Below, piece after piece: positions 7,642 to 15,818 of a stretch of DNA of 64,000 nt (its first letter is position 1; each line of letters opens with the position of its first letter). The DNA is from Catenovulum maritimum (GTDB lineage: Bacteria > Pseudomonadota > Gammaproteobacteria > Enterobacterales > Alteromonadaceae): NCBI RefSeq assembly GCF_001050375.1, contig NZ_KQ130482.1:670551-734550 (forward strand), written 5' to 3'. Both the position numbers and the translations under genes were made by a program. The notes under the pieces were generated by a model. The model worked only from the letters and a program-made list of their open reading frames with translations. It was not told the origin of the DNA and made no database searches.

Positions 7642-9924
7642 CTATAAACCATATCTACGTTGGTAAATATTTTCATTCAATTCTTTAGCTGCATCTACCA
7701 AAGGCTGGTATGGAATGTCCGCCACATTTACAAACCCTACGTTGTAGTTTTCACCATCGTAAGCTCGGCCTGTTAGCGGCGAGTCGATGTATTGAAACCA
7801 ATGTGCGCCCACAAAATAGGGGTTGTCGATTACACTGTACATGTATTCTTGATATTTTTTACCGCGATCAGTCTGATTGGTTGCATGGATAAGCCCTGGG
7901 TTAAATAAACCTGAGTCCATTGCGCCGTTATGGAATTCGCCAATAATGCTGGGTTTGTCTAGCTCTTCTAATATTTGCCAATACGGTTGGTCGATTCCTT
8001 CACGGTAGTAGTTATAGCTCACTACATCTAACCATTTGGCTGCGGCTTTTCTTGACTCAGGTGTCATTGCCCAATGGGCGAATCTAGGCCCCATGTACAT
8101 ATGGTTTGGCATATATTGCTCGAGTAACTCAGCTACAACACTAAAATATTTATCGGCATAATTGTACGAAAGGGTCGATAAATCTTGTTTCATTGGCTCG
8201 GTTATTTTGTTTATTGTATATGGCGCTTCTAATGTTTGCCACGATGCAAACTGACTATTCCAAGCTTGGTTTAACGCTTCTATGTTTTGATATTTGGCTT
8301 TTAATGTTGCAACAAAGTTTTGTTTAATTGGGCTTTGCGATGCTTGTTTAGTGAAAGCATTTATTGCAATGCCGAATTGAGCAGTCGCGCCCCAATCTGC
8401 GCCCCAGCTTTTTTCGTTGTCGATAAATACACCAACGCACCAAGGATTATTTTGCACTTCATCCGCTATTTGTTTAACCGTTACTTCGGCGCGTGTTGCA
8501 AATACAGGATCAAATACATCCGGCATTGCGCCCCAATAGTCATTACCTGAGCTGACTGTTTTAAAGTCGCCAATAATCCAACCATTGGCAAAATAGGGTA
8601 GGCGATTAAGCTGGTAATAACTTGGGTCTACCCAATTACCAAATGAGGTGAAGCCCCAGGTATGCATACGTTTAATTGTAGTATCGCGCCATTTTTCCAT
8701 CAGTAAAGCTTCATCATTGGTTTCGTATTTTCTGGCTAAGTTGGCGCGATAAAAACTATAGGTTTCACCATGTTTAATTGCACCTGAGTGTACTTCACGT
8801 CTGTATCCAAAGCTTGCAGCTTCGTCACTTTGGTAACTAGGTAACCAAGTAAACATATTGGCGCGAGTTTCTGAACTCACATAGCGGCTGGAAATTGCGT
8901 TATCGGGTGCTCGGTTTAAGCCAATTGAATCTTCAGGCGTATAGTCTTTTGCATCTCTTTGTTTAATTAATTTTTTATCAAAGTCGTAGCCGGTAATGGT
9001 TGAGGTGTTAGCCATGCGGATGTTGGCGATGCCATTTGAGAAAAATAAATAACCTTCAGGGTCTACAATCGACCATTTGCCTTGATATTTTTCAGTGCGA
9101 TAAAAACCTGTGGCTTTTAGTTTGGGGCCGTCAGCCCAACCGTTAAATTTTGAACGAGAAGGCAGTGGATGGTCGACTAAACTTTGCTGCTCTTGTTGAC
9201 TAAATTTTTGTAGCTCTGCCACAGAATGGACTTTGCGCACAAATTTTTGTTTGGCGTTTTGGCCAAATTTATCCACTATGCCAGTTAAAAAGTTCTCATC
9301 ATATTGTTTAGGTTCAACAACTTTTATGTTGTCAATTTCTAACGTTTTGTCTTCGAGTACACCTGATATCAAAAATCTTATTTTACTAATCGCGCTGGTA
9401 TCTGGTTGTTTTACCCCACCGCGCCAAATAGTTTGCACATAATCATGTTGCCAGCTCGGCGGGTTATTGCGAATACCTGAGTTAACTTGTAAACCTAAGC
9501 TTTTTAGTTCAATTAAATAGCTGTTGTTGCTATTGGCGGGTATCACTACGTTACGCAGCTGAAAGGCATTATTTGCATCATAAGTGTAGATATAAACATG
9601 AGTGGATGTAGCACTTGGGTTTTTAATATCAAGTGCAATCGCTGCATTTTGATATTGGCTGAAATTCCAAGGCGTTTTAGGCTGAACGGTAAAAGAGGCA
9701 TCGTGATTATTTTTTGATTCTAGTTTGATCTCGAGTGCATTCCCCTGTGAACTTTGTATCATCTTAGCATCAGCGTTTTCCAGTAAAATTATATGTTTGT
9801 CAGTCTCATCTTCAAAATCTATTAATGATAAATGTGAATGCTGACTTGTGCTTGGGTTACTGCACGCGGATATCGCTAATGTGAGAATAATGGGTGCAAT
9901 TGCCTTGATTGAATTTAGTTTCAT
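7642..9924 (-). CDS. GH50 beta-agarase, lipoprotein
   Basis: This 760-residue protein starts with a lipoprotein signal (LTLAISAC, Cys21). A beta-sandwich, CBM-like N-terminal domain (about 35-200) is followed by the GH50 TIM-barrel. Catalytic candidates are Glu504 in VFIDNEKSWG (acid/base) and Glu663 in IIGEFHNGAMDSG (nucleophile). Their 159-residue spacing is close to that in characterised Aga50 enzymes. The C-terminal YDGENYNVGFVNV element is also typical. GH50 enzymes cut agarose or neoagaro-oligosaccharides, mostly to neoagarobiose, which a GH117 enzyme can then split. The lipobox suggests outer-membrane anchoring. AGGAG precedes the ATG, and the palindrome TTGTATACAA lies 18 bp upstream. 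It stands alone, with no co-oriented gene close by downstream. Confidence 0.93.
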   Translation of the reverse strand: MKLNSIKAIAPIILTLAISACSNPSTSQHSHLSLIDFEDETDKHIILLENADAKMIQSSQGNALEIKLESKNNHDASFTVQPKTPWNFSQYQNAAIALDIKNPSATSTHVYIYTYDANNAFQLRNVVIPANSNNSYLIELKSLGLQVNSGIRNNPPSWQHDYVQTIWRGGVKQPDTSAISKIRFLISGVLEDKTLEIDNIKVVEPKQYDENFLTGIVDKFGQNAKQKFVRKVHSVAELQKFSQQEQQSLVDHPLPSRSKFNGWADGPKLKATGFYRTEKYQGKWSIVDPEGYLFFSNGIANIRMANTSTITGYDFDKKLIKQRDAKDYTPEDSIGLNRAPDNAISSRYVSSETRANMFTWLPSYQSDEAASFGYRREVHSGAIKHGETYSFYRANLARKYETNDEALLMEKWRDTTIKRMHTWGFTSFGNWVDPSYYQLNRLPYFANGWIIGDFKTVSSGNDYWGAMPDVFDPVFATRAEVTVKQIADEVQNNPWCVGVFIDNEKSWGADWGATAQFGIAINAFTKQASQSPIKQNFVATLKAKYQNIEALNQAWNSQFASWQTLEAPYTINKITEPMKQDLSTLSYNYADKYFSVVAELLEQYMPNHMYMGPRFAHWAMTPESRKAAAKWLDVVSYNYYREGIDQPYWQILEELDKPSIIGEFHNGAMDSGLFNPGLIHATNQTDRGKKYQEYMYSVIDNPYFVGAHWFQYIDSPLTGRAYDGENYNVGFVNVADIPYQPLVDAAKELNENIYQRRYGL

Positions 9925-9942
9925 ATAAACTCCTATTGTTCT

Positions 9943-9952
9943 TTGTATACAA
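9943..9952. promoter_or_regulatory. TTGTATACAA palindrome upstream of GH50
   Basis: A perfect 10-bp palindrome 18 bp before the GH50 start codon. It fits the TTGTWWACAA pattern also present before the diheme oxidoreductase, GH16 and both FG-GAP/UnbV genes. It is proposed as the operator of a shared, unidentified regulator. Confidence 0.55.
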
Positions 9953-10113
9953 TATTGTTTTGAGTGAGAAAAGGTGACACATTTTATTTAGGCGCCGCAT
10001 GAATAAAGTAGACGGAAGAATAAGGAACATCTATTTAATGCTATGGACTAAATAAGTTTGTTAGCTCGGAGTTAAGCGTGAGGTCTTTTGTGGTGTTGGG
10101 GAGGCAGTGGTTA

Positions 10114-10875
10114 TTATTTAGATAAAAATGCTTTAATGGTTTCTTTATAGGTTCGACTCACTTTTACTTTTTCAAACTCATTTAGATGAAGAAAATACTC
10201 CCCTTTACTCAGCGGGGTAACTTTATTTATGTAATTTAAATTAACTATGGTTGAACGATGTATTCTTTTAAAATACTGGGGGTCGAGTTCATCTAACATA
10301 CTTGCTATGGTGCATCGCTTAATGTGTGTTAGCCCTTTGGAATGAATACAACAATAATCTCCAGCGGCATCTATCCATTCAATTTGACTCTGTTCTACTA
10401 AAGTGATCTCATTACCGTCTTTAATCACGACTTTTTTATCTTCAACTGCGTTTATGCTTTGAATAGCGGCCAAAATTTTAGATTTTTCATGATTTTCTTC
10501 ATTTATATTTACTAGCCTAGTACTGGCTCGCTCGACCGCTCGATGAATATATTGTTCGTCGATTGGCTTAAGAATGTAGTCTACCGCGTTAACGTTAAAT
10601 GCATCTAAGGCGTACTGCTCAAAAGCAGTTGTGAAAATAACTAAAGGCATAATATCTGTTTGTACTTTTTTAATGACTTCTAAGCCATTTAGCCCAGGCA
10701 TTTCAATATCCAGAAATATCAGATCAGGCGATAGAGATGTAATCTGCTCTAAAGCTTGTCGACCATTACTGCATTGAGCAAGTATATTAATTTGCGGAAA
10801 TTGTTTTAGTTTTGCACTGAGTAAAGTAAGCGCTAATGGTTCATCATCTACTATGATAGTGTTTATGGTTTGCAT
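10114..10875 (-). CDS. LytTR-family response regulator
   Basis: The N-terminal receiver domain (residues 1-120) has the acidic pocket Asp10-Asp11, the phospho-acceptor Asp56 in LIFLDIEMPG, Thr in FTTAF, and Lys in YILKP. The C-terminal LytTR DNA-binding domain (about 150-250) includes IEWIDAAGDYCCIH and FKRIHRSTIVNL. The family binds direct repeats upstream of target genes when phosphorylated. The gene directly follows the LytS-type kinase (adjacent, no gap), so the two form one operon. Its position beside GH50 and opposite the diheme oxidoreductase makes control of polysaccharide genes possible, but no binding repeat could be assigned. Confidence 0.9.
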   Translation of the reverse strand: MQTINTIIVDDEPLALTLLSAKLKQFPQINILAQCSNGRQALEQITSLSPDLIFLDIEMPGLNGLEVIKKVQTDIMPLVIFTTAFEQYALDAFNVNAVDYILKPIDEQYIHRAVERASTRLVNINEENHEKSKILAAIQSINAVEDKKVVIKDGNEITLVEQSQIEWIDAAGDYCCIHSKGLTHIKRCTIASMLDELDPQYFKRIHRSTIVNLNYINKVTPLSKGEYFLHLNEFEKVKVSRTYKETIKAFLSK

Positions 10876-12018
10876 TTAGTGACCCCGCTGCTCAAATGGA
10901 ATGATTATCTGACTGATCAAACCACCTTGTTTAGATTGTTCTAATTTAAATTCTGACTGGTTAGGGTAGAGGGTTGCTAGCCTAGATTGGATATTCTTAA
11001 GCCCAACCCCAGTTGGGGAATTCAATATTGTATCGCTGATTCCAGCTTGATTGGCACCGCTGTCACTTAACAGCATGATGAGTTGATTATTGGCGACTTT
11101 AGTTTGTAGCTGTATTTTGCCACCCGCTTCATTTTTAGCGATAGCATGCTTCATGGAATTCTCTATGATTGGCTGTAAAATTAGGTTAGGAATTAGCGCT
11201 AGTTTTGAATCAGGTGCTAGCGTAAAATCAAATGCTAAACGCTCGCCAAATCTGACTTTTTCAATTTCTAAATAGAGTTTTAAAGTTTCAACCTCTTGTT
11301 CTACTGTTACTTTTGTATTGGGTTCATTGTCTAAAGAGTATCTCAAGAATCGACTCAAATTAATCACCATTTTCTGGGCTAATTTATTATTATTGGTTTC
11401 AATAAGTGCATTTATTGCATTTAAACTATTAGATAAAAAGTGAGGGTTGAGTTGGTATCTCAACATTTTTAATTGAGCTTCTTTTGCAATAGTTTGTGCT
11501 TCCATTCGCTTTACATATTCTTGTTTAGATGCCTCTGTCGTTTTAAGTAAAATCGCGTGTTCAGTTTGTAATAATTGGTAGTAAATCACCCCGTAGAACA
11601 TAGCTGTCCAACTCGAAAAAATGAAAATCCCAGTAAAATACCAACCGCCAAAATTCCACCAAATATCCTGCTCTTGAGTCATTTGAGTAAACGCGACCAT
11701 ACGACCAAGTGTCCATATGAGTGAAGAAAATAAGACTAAGCTAAGACCCGAAATCAGTTTAAAAAAATTCGATTTTTGCCAACTCGCTAAAAATAATTGC
11801 TGTAGGCCCATGGATAAAATCAGTCCCATTAGTGCTTGCACGACTACATGAGCGAAATGAGGTAAGTCATATTGTCCATACCATAAGGTTAAGGTCGCAT
11901 AACTGATCAAACAACTGAATGACCAAAAACCAATTTGGCAGTAGCGAAACAAAAAAGCTGAAGAGTCACCTAAGGTATTATGAATTAATTTAGAGATTTT
12001 AAAATCTGATTCTAGCAA
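10876..12018 (-). CDS. LytS/YehU-type sensor histidine kinase
   Basis: The N-terminal part (about 25-160) holds four or five transmembrane helices with no obvious extracellular sensor domain. A short coiled segment leads to the His_kinase domain typical of LytS-like enzymes, with phospho-acceptor His193 in RYQLNPHFLSNSLNAI. A HATPase_c domain follows (N-box IIENSMKHAIAKNEAGG; glycine-rich GVGLKNIQSRL). The start is a TTG at 12018 with GAGG 9 nt upstream; the next ATG would remove membrane helices. A 40-bp perfect palindrome lies 12 bp upstream of the start codon. The partner is the LytTR regulator immediately downstream. The signal is unknown. Confidence 0.88.
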   Translation of the reverse strand: MLESDFKISKLIHNTLGDSSAFLFRYCQIGFWSFSCLISYATLTLWYGQYDLPHFAHVVVQALMGLILSMGLQQLFLASWQKSNFFKLISGLSLVLFSSLIWTLGRMVAFTQMTQEQDIWWNFGGWYFTGIFIFSSWTAMFYGVIYYQLLQTEHAILLKTTEASKQEYVKRMEAQTIAKEAQLKMLRYQLNPHFLSNSLNAINALIETNNNKLAQKMVINLSRFLRYSLDNEPNTKVTVEQEVETLKLYLEIEKVRFGERLAFDFTLAPDSKLALIPNLILQPIIENSMKHAIAKNEAGGKIQLQTKVANNQLIMLLSDSGANQAGISDTILNSPTGVGLKNIQSRLATLYPNQSEFKLEQSKQGGLISQIIIPFEQRGH

Positions 12019-12030
12019 ACCTTAGTCCTC

Positions 12031-12070
12031 AGAGTAGAATAAATGAAAGCGCTTTCATTTATTCTACTCT
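12031..12070. promoter_or_regulatory. 40-bp perfect palindrome with GAAAGCGCTTTC core
   Basis: The half-site AGAGTAGAATAAATGAAAGC (12031-12050) is followed without spacer by its exact reverse complement. The core TGAAAGCGCTTTCA looks like a LacI-family operator, but the symmetry extends far beyond one. It lies between the LytS-type kinase and the divergent diheme oxidoreductase gene, 12 bp from the kinase start. It could be an operator pair, a cruciform or RNA hairpin, or a terminator-like block. Apart from this and the site at 12275, the 300-bp intergenic region shows nothing else. Confidence 0.7.
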
Positions 12071-12274
12071 GTTAATGTTTAGATGTACATTAATTGTATT
12101 GTTTTTGTTAATTTTACGCTCGGATGCACTTGATATGGAATCGTCCATAAAGTTTAAATATTCAAAAAATAAAGATATTTAAGTCGATTTCCCACAAAAT
12201 CGGTGAAGTGGTCTATTTGGCTGCTCAACAGGATTACTATGTATTTACCCAGATATCTACGCTGTTTATGATGT

Positions 12275-12284
12275 TTGTTTACAA
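12275..12284. promoter_or_regulatory. TTGTTTACAA site upstream of the diheme oxidoreductase
   Basis: This member of the TTGTWWACAA motif family lies 34 bp before ATG 12319. It is identical to the site before the second FG-GAP/UnbV gene and the reverse complement of the site before the first. Confidence 0.5.
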
Positions 12285-12318
12285 ATTATAAACAATAAAG
12301 CTAACAGAGTGGTTATTC

Positions 12319-15300
12319 ATGAAGATTAAAGTCCGCAGCTATTTGGCCTGTTCAATATTTGCTGCAGTTGGTTTGTTAGGCTGCCAAGATGCAACGATTG
12401 AGCTAGAAGAGCCTAATCAGCCAACTCCGCCCGAAATAGATACGACGCCTCCCGAGATAAGATTAGTCGGCGAGCCAACAATTAATTTATTTGTTGGCGA
12501 CTCATATAATGAGCAGGGCGTTATTGCAACGGATAATCTAGATGACAATCTCAGTGTGATTACGACTGGTGAGGTTAATACAAGCCAGCAGGGTAGTTAT
12601 ATCGTTAGTTATAGTGTTGTTGATTCATCTGGCAATTCTGCGAGTATCAGTAGAAACATATTTATACATCCAATCCTGAGTACTACTCCAAGTGAGATAT
12701 TGGTCGAGGCAGAATCTTATCAAGCTTACCATGATTCAGACATAGGTAATTTAGGTGGTCAGTTCACCAATGATGATGTTGATATTGAAGCGACAACAGA
12801 CACAGGGGGGGGATTTAACTTAGGCTGGACGGTGAGAGATGAATGGTTGGAATATCAAATTGAAGCTTCGTCTGCTACTTATGTGTTAGATGCTCGGGTT
12901 GCGTCTGAAGTTTCAAGTGGGAAGTTTGATATTTTTGTCGATGACCAAAAATTTGCGACCTTAAGTGTTAACAGTACAAGCGGCTGGCAAAATTTCACCA
13001 CTATAGAATCAAGTGAAACAGGTTTCATCACACAAGGAACGCACACTGTTCGTTTGTCTGTGGTATCAGGGGACTTTAATTTAAATTGGTTCAAATTTCG
13101 TTCCGTCGCTGATGCTGATTTAGATGGGATTGTCGATAATAATGATGCTTGTCCTTTTACTCCGTTTGATACAGATGTGAACGAAAAAGGCTGTCCAGAT
13201 TCAGATGGCGATAAAGTTTATGATGATACTGATTTATGCTCAGATACCCCAAGCGGCGACTATGTTGATGTAACTGGTTGTACTGCGGTGAAGCCGCTTA
13301 ATGAAGTGAGCTTTAATAATAATATTTTAGTTGGTGGCTCGGATACTGACTTAGCTGGTTTCACCCTTTATACATTTGATTTAGATTCTATTTCAGGTAA
13401 AAGCCAATGTTATGATAATTGTGCTGAGAACTGGCCGCCAGTTATAGTGACAGATGGTAATGCTTCTGGTGTTGTTGGCTTAACGAGCATCACACGAGAT
13501 GATGGAAGTCTGCAAGCGGTTTATAAAGATCAGCCTTTATATTTTTATGCAGGCGATCAAAACCCTGGTGATATGTTTGGAGACGGTGTCGCTGATGTTT
13601 GGCACACTGTTGAAGTGGGCATCGTAGGCGACTTTGCTGCGTTATACAGCGAAGCAACCCCTTTACTACCTAATCAATCTTTCATTCGTGATGACGGTGT
13701 CGCGATTACACGAATTGCCGATCGAGGTAGAGATAGGCATGCAAAAGATATTACCTCGAGTGATCATTATGATCACTTCCTTGCCCACTATTGGCAATAC
13801 AGAACAGCAAGAATTCAATTAGAAGATTATACCAGTATCGGTCAAAGCTTAATAAAAGCCACTTGGATAACTGAAGCCGAATTAGGCGCTAGAGAATTCA
13901 GGGTATGGTATTCCGGTTTAACTACAACAGGACAATTTAACTTTAATCCACAAAAAGATGAGGAAAAGGCTAGTCAAGCTGAAACTGGTGTAGTGTATGA
14001 AGGCCGGGGCACTTGGAATGAAAATTTTGAAAAAGTCAGCGATGAAGGGCATCAATTTAAATACACATTAGACATAGTGGATGAGTGGGAACAAGGAAGA
14101 CCGATCGGGCCTCTTACCACAGGTAGAAGAATGGAATTTGAAGTTAGTATGTTCCTTTTAGCACCACCAGCAGGCACTAGGCTTAATTATTATGGAACTA
14201 CTTTCTTATACTTAACTGGGCAACCTGGTGTTCATCCATTCGAATGGGATAGAAGCGAATTCGATGACAGTTACCCAATTGGTGAGAAAGGTTTATCAGG
14301 TGGTGGTACCACACTTGGTTATAACTATAGTGATGAACCAGCAGGCCGTTTTATGGGCATGGCAACAAATATGAGTCCTGAGCATGCACAACCTTGGGTT
14401 GAAGGACGTCGTGTGCATCACACTAATTTTGAAACTGGTGAGCATGACGAAAGAGATGAAAATATTATCTGGACTGAACAAATTGGTAAAGCGGGTAATC
14501 ACTACATTAATCACTCGTGTGTCTCTTGCCATGTTAGAAATGGTCGTGCACTTGTTTCTGATGTGGGAGAAGCATTAGATAAATGGGTATTTAAAATTGG
14601 AGATGAAAATGGTGCGCCAGATCCTTTTAAAGGTAGGGTGTTACAACCAGAAATAGCATTAGGGACAATAGGGACTTCAGAAGGCAAAGTCACGCTAGGG
14701 GAATGGACTCATTTAGACAATGGTCTACGTAAGCCTAATTACGAATTCACTAACGGTACGCCTGTGCAGTTTTCGGCTCGCATCGCACCTCAGTTAGTCG
14801 GTTTAGGGTTGTTAGAAGCGATTCCGGAATCTAGCATACTAGAATGGGCGGACCCGTCAGATAATAACTCAGATGGTATTTCGGGACGAACGGCTACTGT
14901 CGTTGATCCGGTTACAGGCCAAACTAGACTTGGACGCTTTGGTTATAAAGCTGGAACGGCAAGTGTAAATCATCAAGTTGCTGCAGCGCTAAATACAGAT
15001 ATGGGGGTGATGACATCCGTATTACCTGAGCCAGATTGTGGGAGTCAGCAAACGGATTGTGACGATGCAATTGCAGAATTGTCAGATGAAAACCTAAATA
15101 AATTAGTCGATTATATTCGCTTGTTAGGCGTGCCTGCACGCAGAGATTACACTACAACACATGGGGAGAATATTTTCTCACAAATTGGGTGTGTCGATTG
15201 CCATAGAGCTAGTTATGTAACATCGGCTTATCATCCTCTGGCTGAATTAAGAAGCCAAACAATTTATCCATATACGGATATGTTGTTACATGATCTAGGT

Positions 15301-15606
15301 GAAGGCTTAGCAGATAACTTGGCTGAGGGCAGTGCATCAGGAGCAGAATGGCGTACCGCACCTTTATGGGGGCTAGGTCATGCTGCAGATGTTATGGTTC
15401 GTGATGATAAAGCCAACGACTCGGTTTCACTATCTCAAAGCGCAGATGATATAAATCGTGTTGGCTATTTGCATGATGGGCGAGCGAGAACAATTGAAGA
15501 AGCGATACTCTGGCATGGTGGCGAAGCGCAAGCGAGCACTGACGCTTATAAAGCTTTAAATGATATACAAAAACAGCAGCTACTGGAGTTTTTGAATTCG
15601 TTGTAA
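12319..15606 (+). CDS. Multidomain secreted diheme oxidoreductase (DHOR) with CBM6
   Basis: This 1095-residue lipoprotein (GLLGC, Cys22) joins modules rarely seen together. A DUF5011/HYR-like Ig domain (about 42-117) is followed by a CBM6-like lectin (about 125-255, EAESYQAY to NLNWFKF) and thrombospondin type 3 calcium repeats (about 262-320). A COG4315 'secreted repeat' domain (about 330-440, FTLYTFDLD and CAENWPPV) and an unassigned beta-rich region (about 450-690) come next. The C-terminal part is of the DUF1111/di-heme oxidoreductase type with two heme c sites, CVSCH (734-738) and CVDCH (958-962). The usual DHOR ending HDGRARTIEEAILWHGGEA is intact. It should be heme-loaded in the periplasm and anchored to the outer membrane, bringing redox chemistry to a polysaccharide. 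Electron partner and substrate are unknown. A G8 tract lies within the CBM6 codons. Confidence 0.88.
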   Translation: MKIKVRSYLACSIFAAVGLLGCQDATIELEEPNQPTPPEIDTTPPEIRLVGEPTINLFVGDSYNEQGVIATDNLDDNLSVITTGEVNTSQQGSYIVSYSVVDSSGNSASISRNIFIHPILSTTPSEILVEAESYQAYHDSDIGNLGGQFTNDDVDIEATTDTGGGFNLGWTVRDEWLEYQIEASSATYVLDARVASEVSSGKFDIFVDDQKFATLSVNSTSGWQNFTTIESSETGFITQGTHTVRLSVVSGDFNLNWFKFRSVADADLDGIVDNNDACPFTPFDTDVNEKGCPDSDGDKVYDDTDLCSDTPSGDYVDVTGCTAVKPLNEVSFNNNILVGGSDTDLAGFTLYTFDLDSISGKSQCYDNCAENWPPVIVTDGNASGVVGLTSITRDDGSLQAVYKDQPLYFYAGDQNPGDMFGDGVADVWHTVEVGIVGDFAALYSEATPLLPNQSFIRDDGVAITRIADRGRDRHAKDITSSDHYDHFLAHYWQYRTARIQLEDYTSIGQSLIKATWITEAELGAREFRVWYSGLTTTGQFNFNPQKDEEKASQAETGVVYEGRGTWNENFEKVSDEGHQFKYTLDIVDEWEQGRPIGPLTTGRRMEFEVSMFLLAPPAGTRLNYYGTTFLYLTGQPGVHPFEWDRSEFDDSYPIGEKGLSGGGTTLGYNYSDEPAGRFMGMATNMSPEHAQPWVEGRRVHHTNFETGEHDERDENIIWTEQIGKAGNHYINHSCVSCHVRNGRALVSDVGEALDKWVFKIGDENGAPDPFKGRVLQPEIALGTIGTSEGKVTLGEWTHLDNGLRKPNYEFTNGTPVQFSARIAPQLVGLGLLEAIPESSILEWADPSDNNSDGISGRTATVVDPVTGQTRLGRFGYKAGTASVNHQVAAALNTDMGVMTSVLPEPDCGSQQTDCDDAIAELSDENLNKLVDYIRLLGVPARRDYTTTHGENIFSQIGCVDCHRASYVTSAYHPLAELRSQTIYPYTDMLLHDLGEGLADNLAEGSASGAEWRTAPLWGLGHAADVMVRDDKANDSVSLSQSADDINRVGYLHDGRARTIEEAILWHGGEAQASTDAYKALNDIQKQQLLEFLNSL
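12805..12812 (+). repeat. G8 homopolymer inside the CBM6 coding region
   Basis: Eight consecutive G residues encode consecutive glycines at about residues 163-165 of the diheme oxidoreductase. Such a tract is unusual in this AT-rich sequence. A one-base slip would stop the protein before its heme domains, so it is a possible phase-variation site. Confidence 0.6.
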
Positions 15607-15614
15607 ATGAAATA

Positions 15615-15642
15615 TTAGCTGGCGATTAAGTTCGCCAGCTAA
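15615..15642 (+). terminator. Hairpin after the diheme oxidoreductase gene
   Basis: TTAGCTGGCGA pairs perfectly with TCGCCAGCTAA around a 6-nt loop, 8 bp after the stop, followed by an AT-rich stretch. A rho-independent terminator is likely. The rest of the gap to 15818 shows no other feature. Confidence 0.7.
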
Positions 15643-15818
15643 TTAAATTTCATAAAACCACGCCAAATAGCAGCAAATCCATACTAAATTAATGCCTCTT
15701 GAATAAATTTTATATCATGGCTATTTGTTGCATTTATGTATTTATTTGTTGAACTCTCAAAGAACGAAATATAACATCATTGTTAATCAACTGTTTGTGA
15801 TTTGACTTACATTTATGT

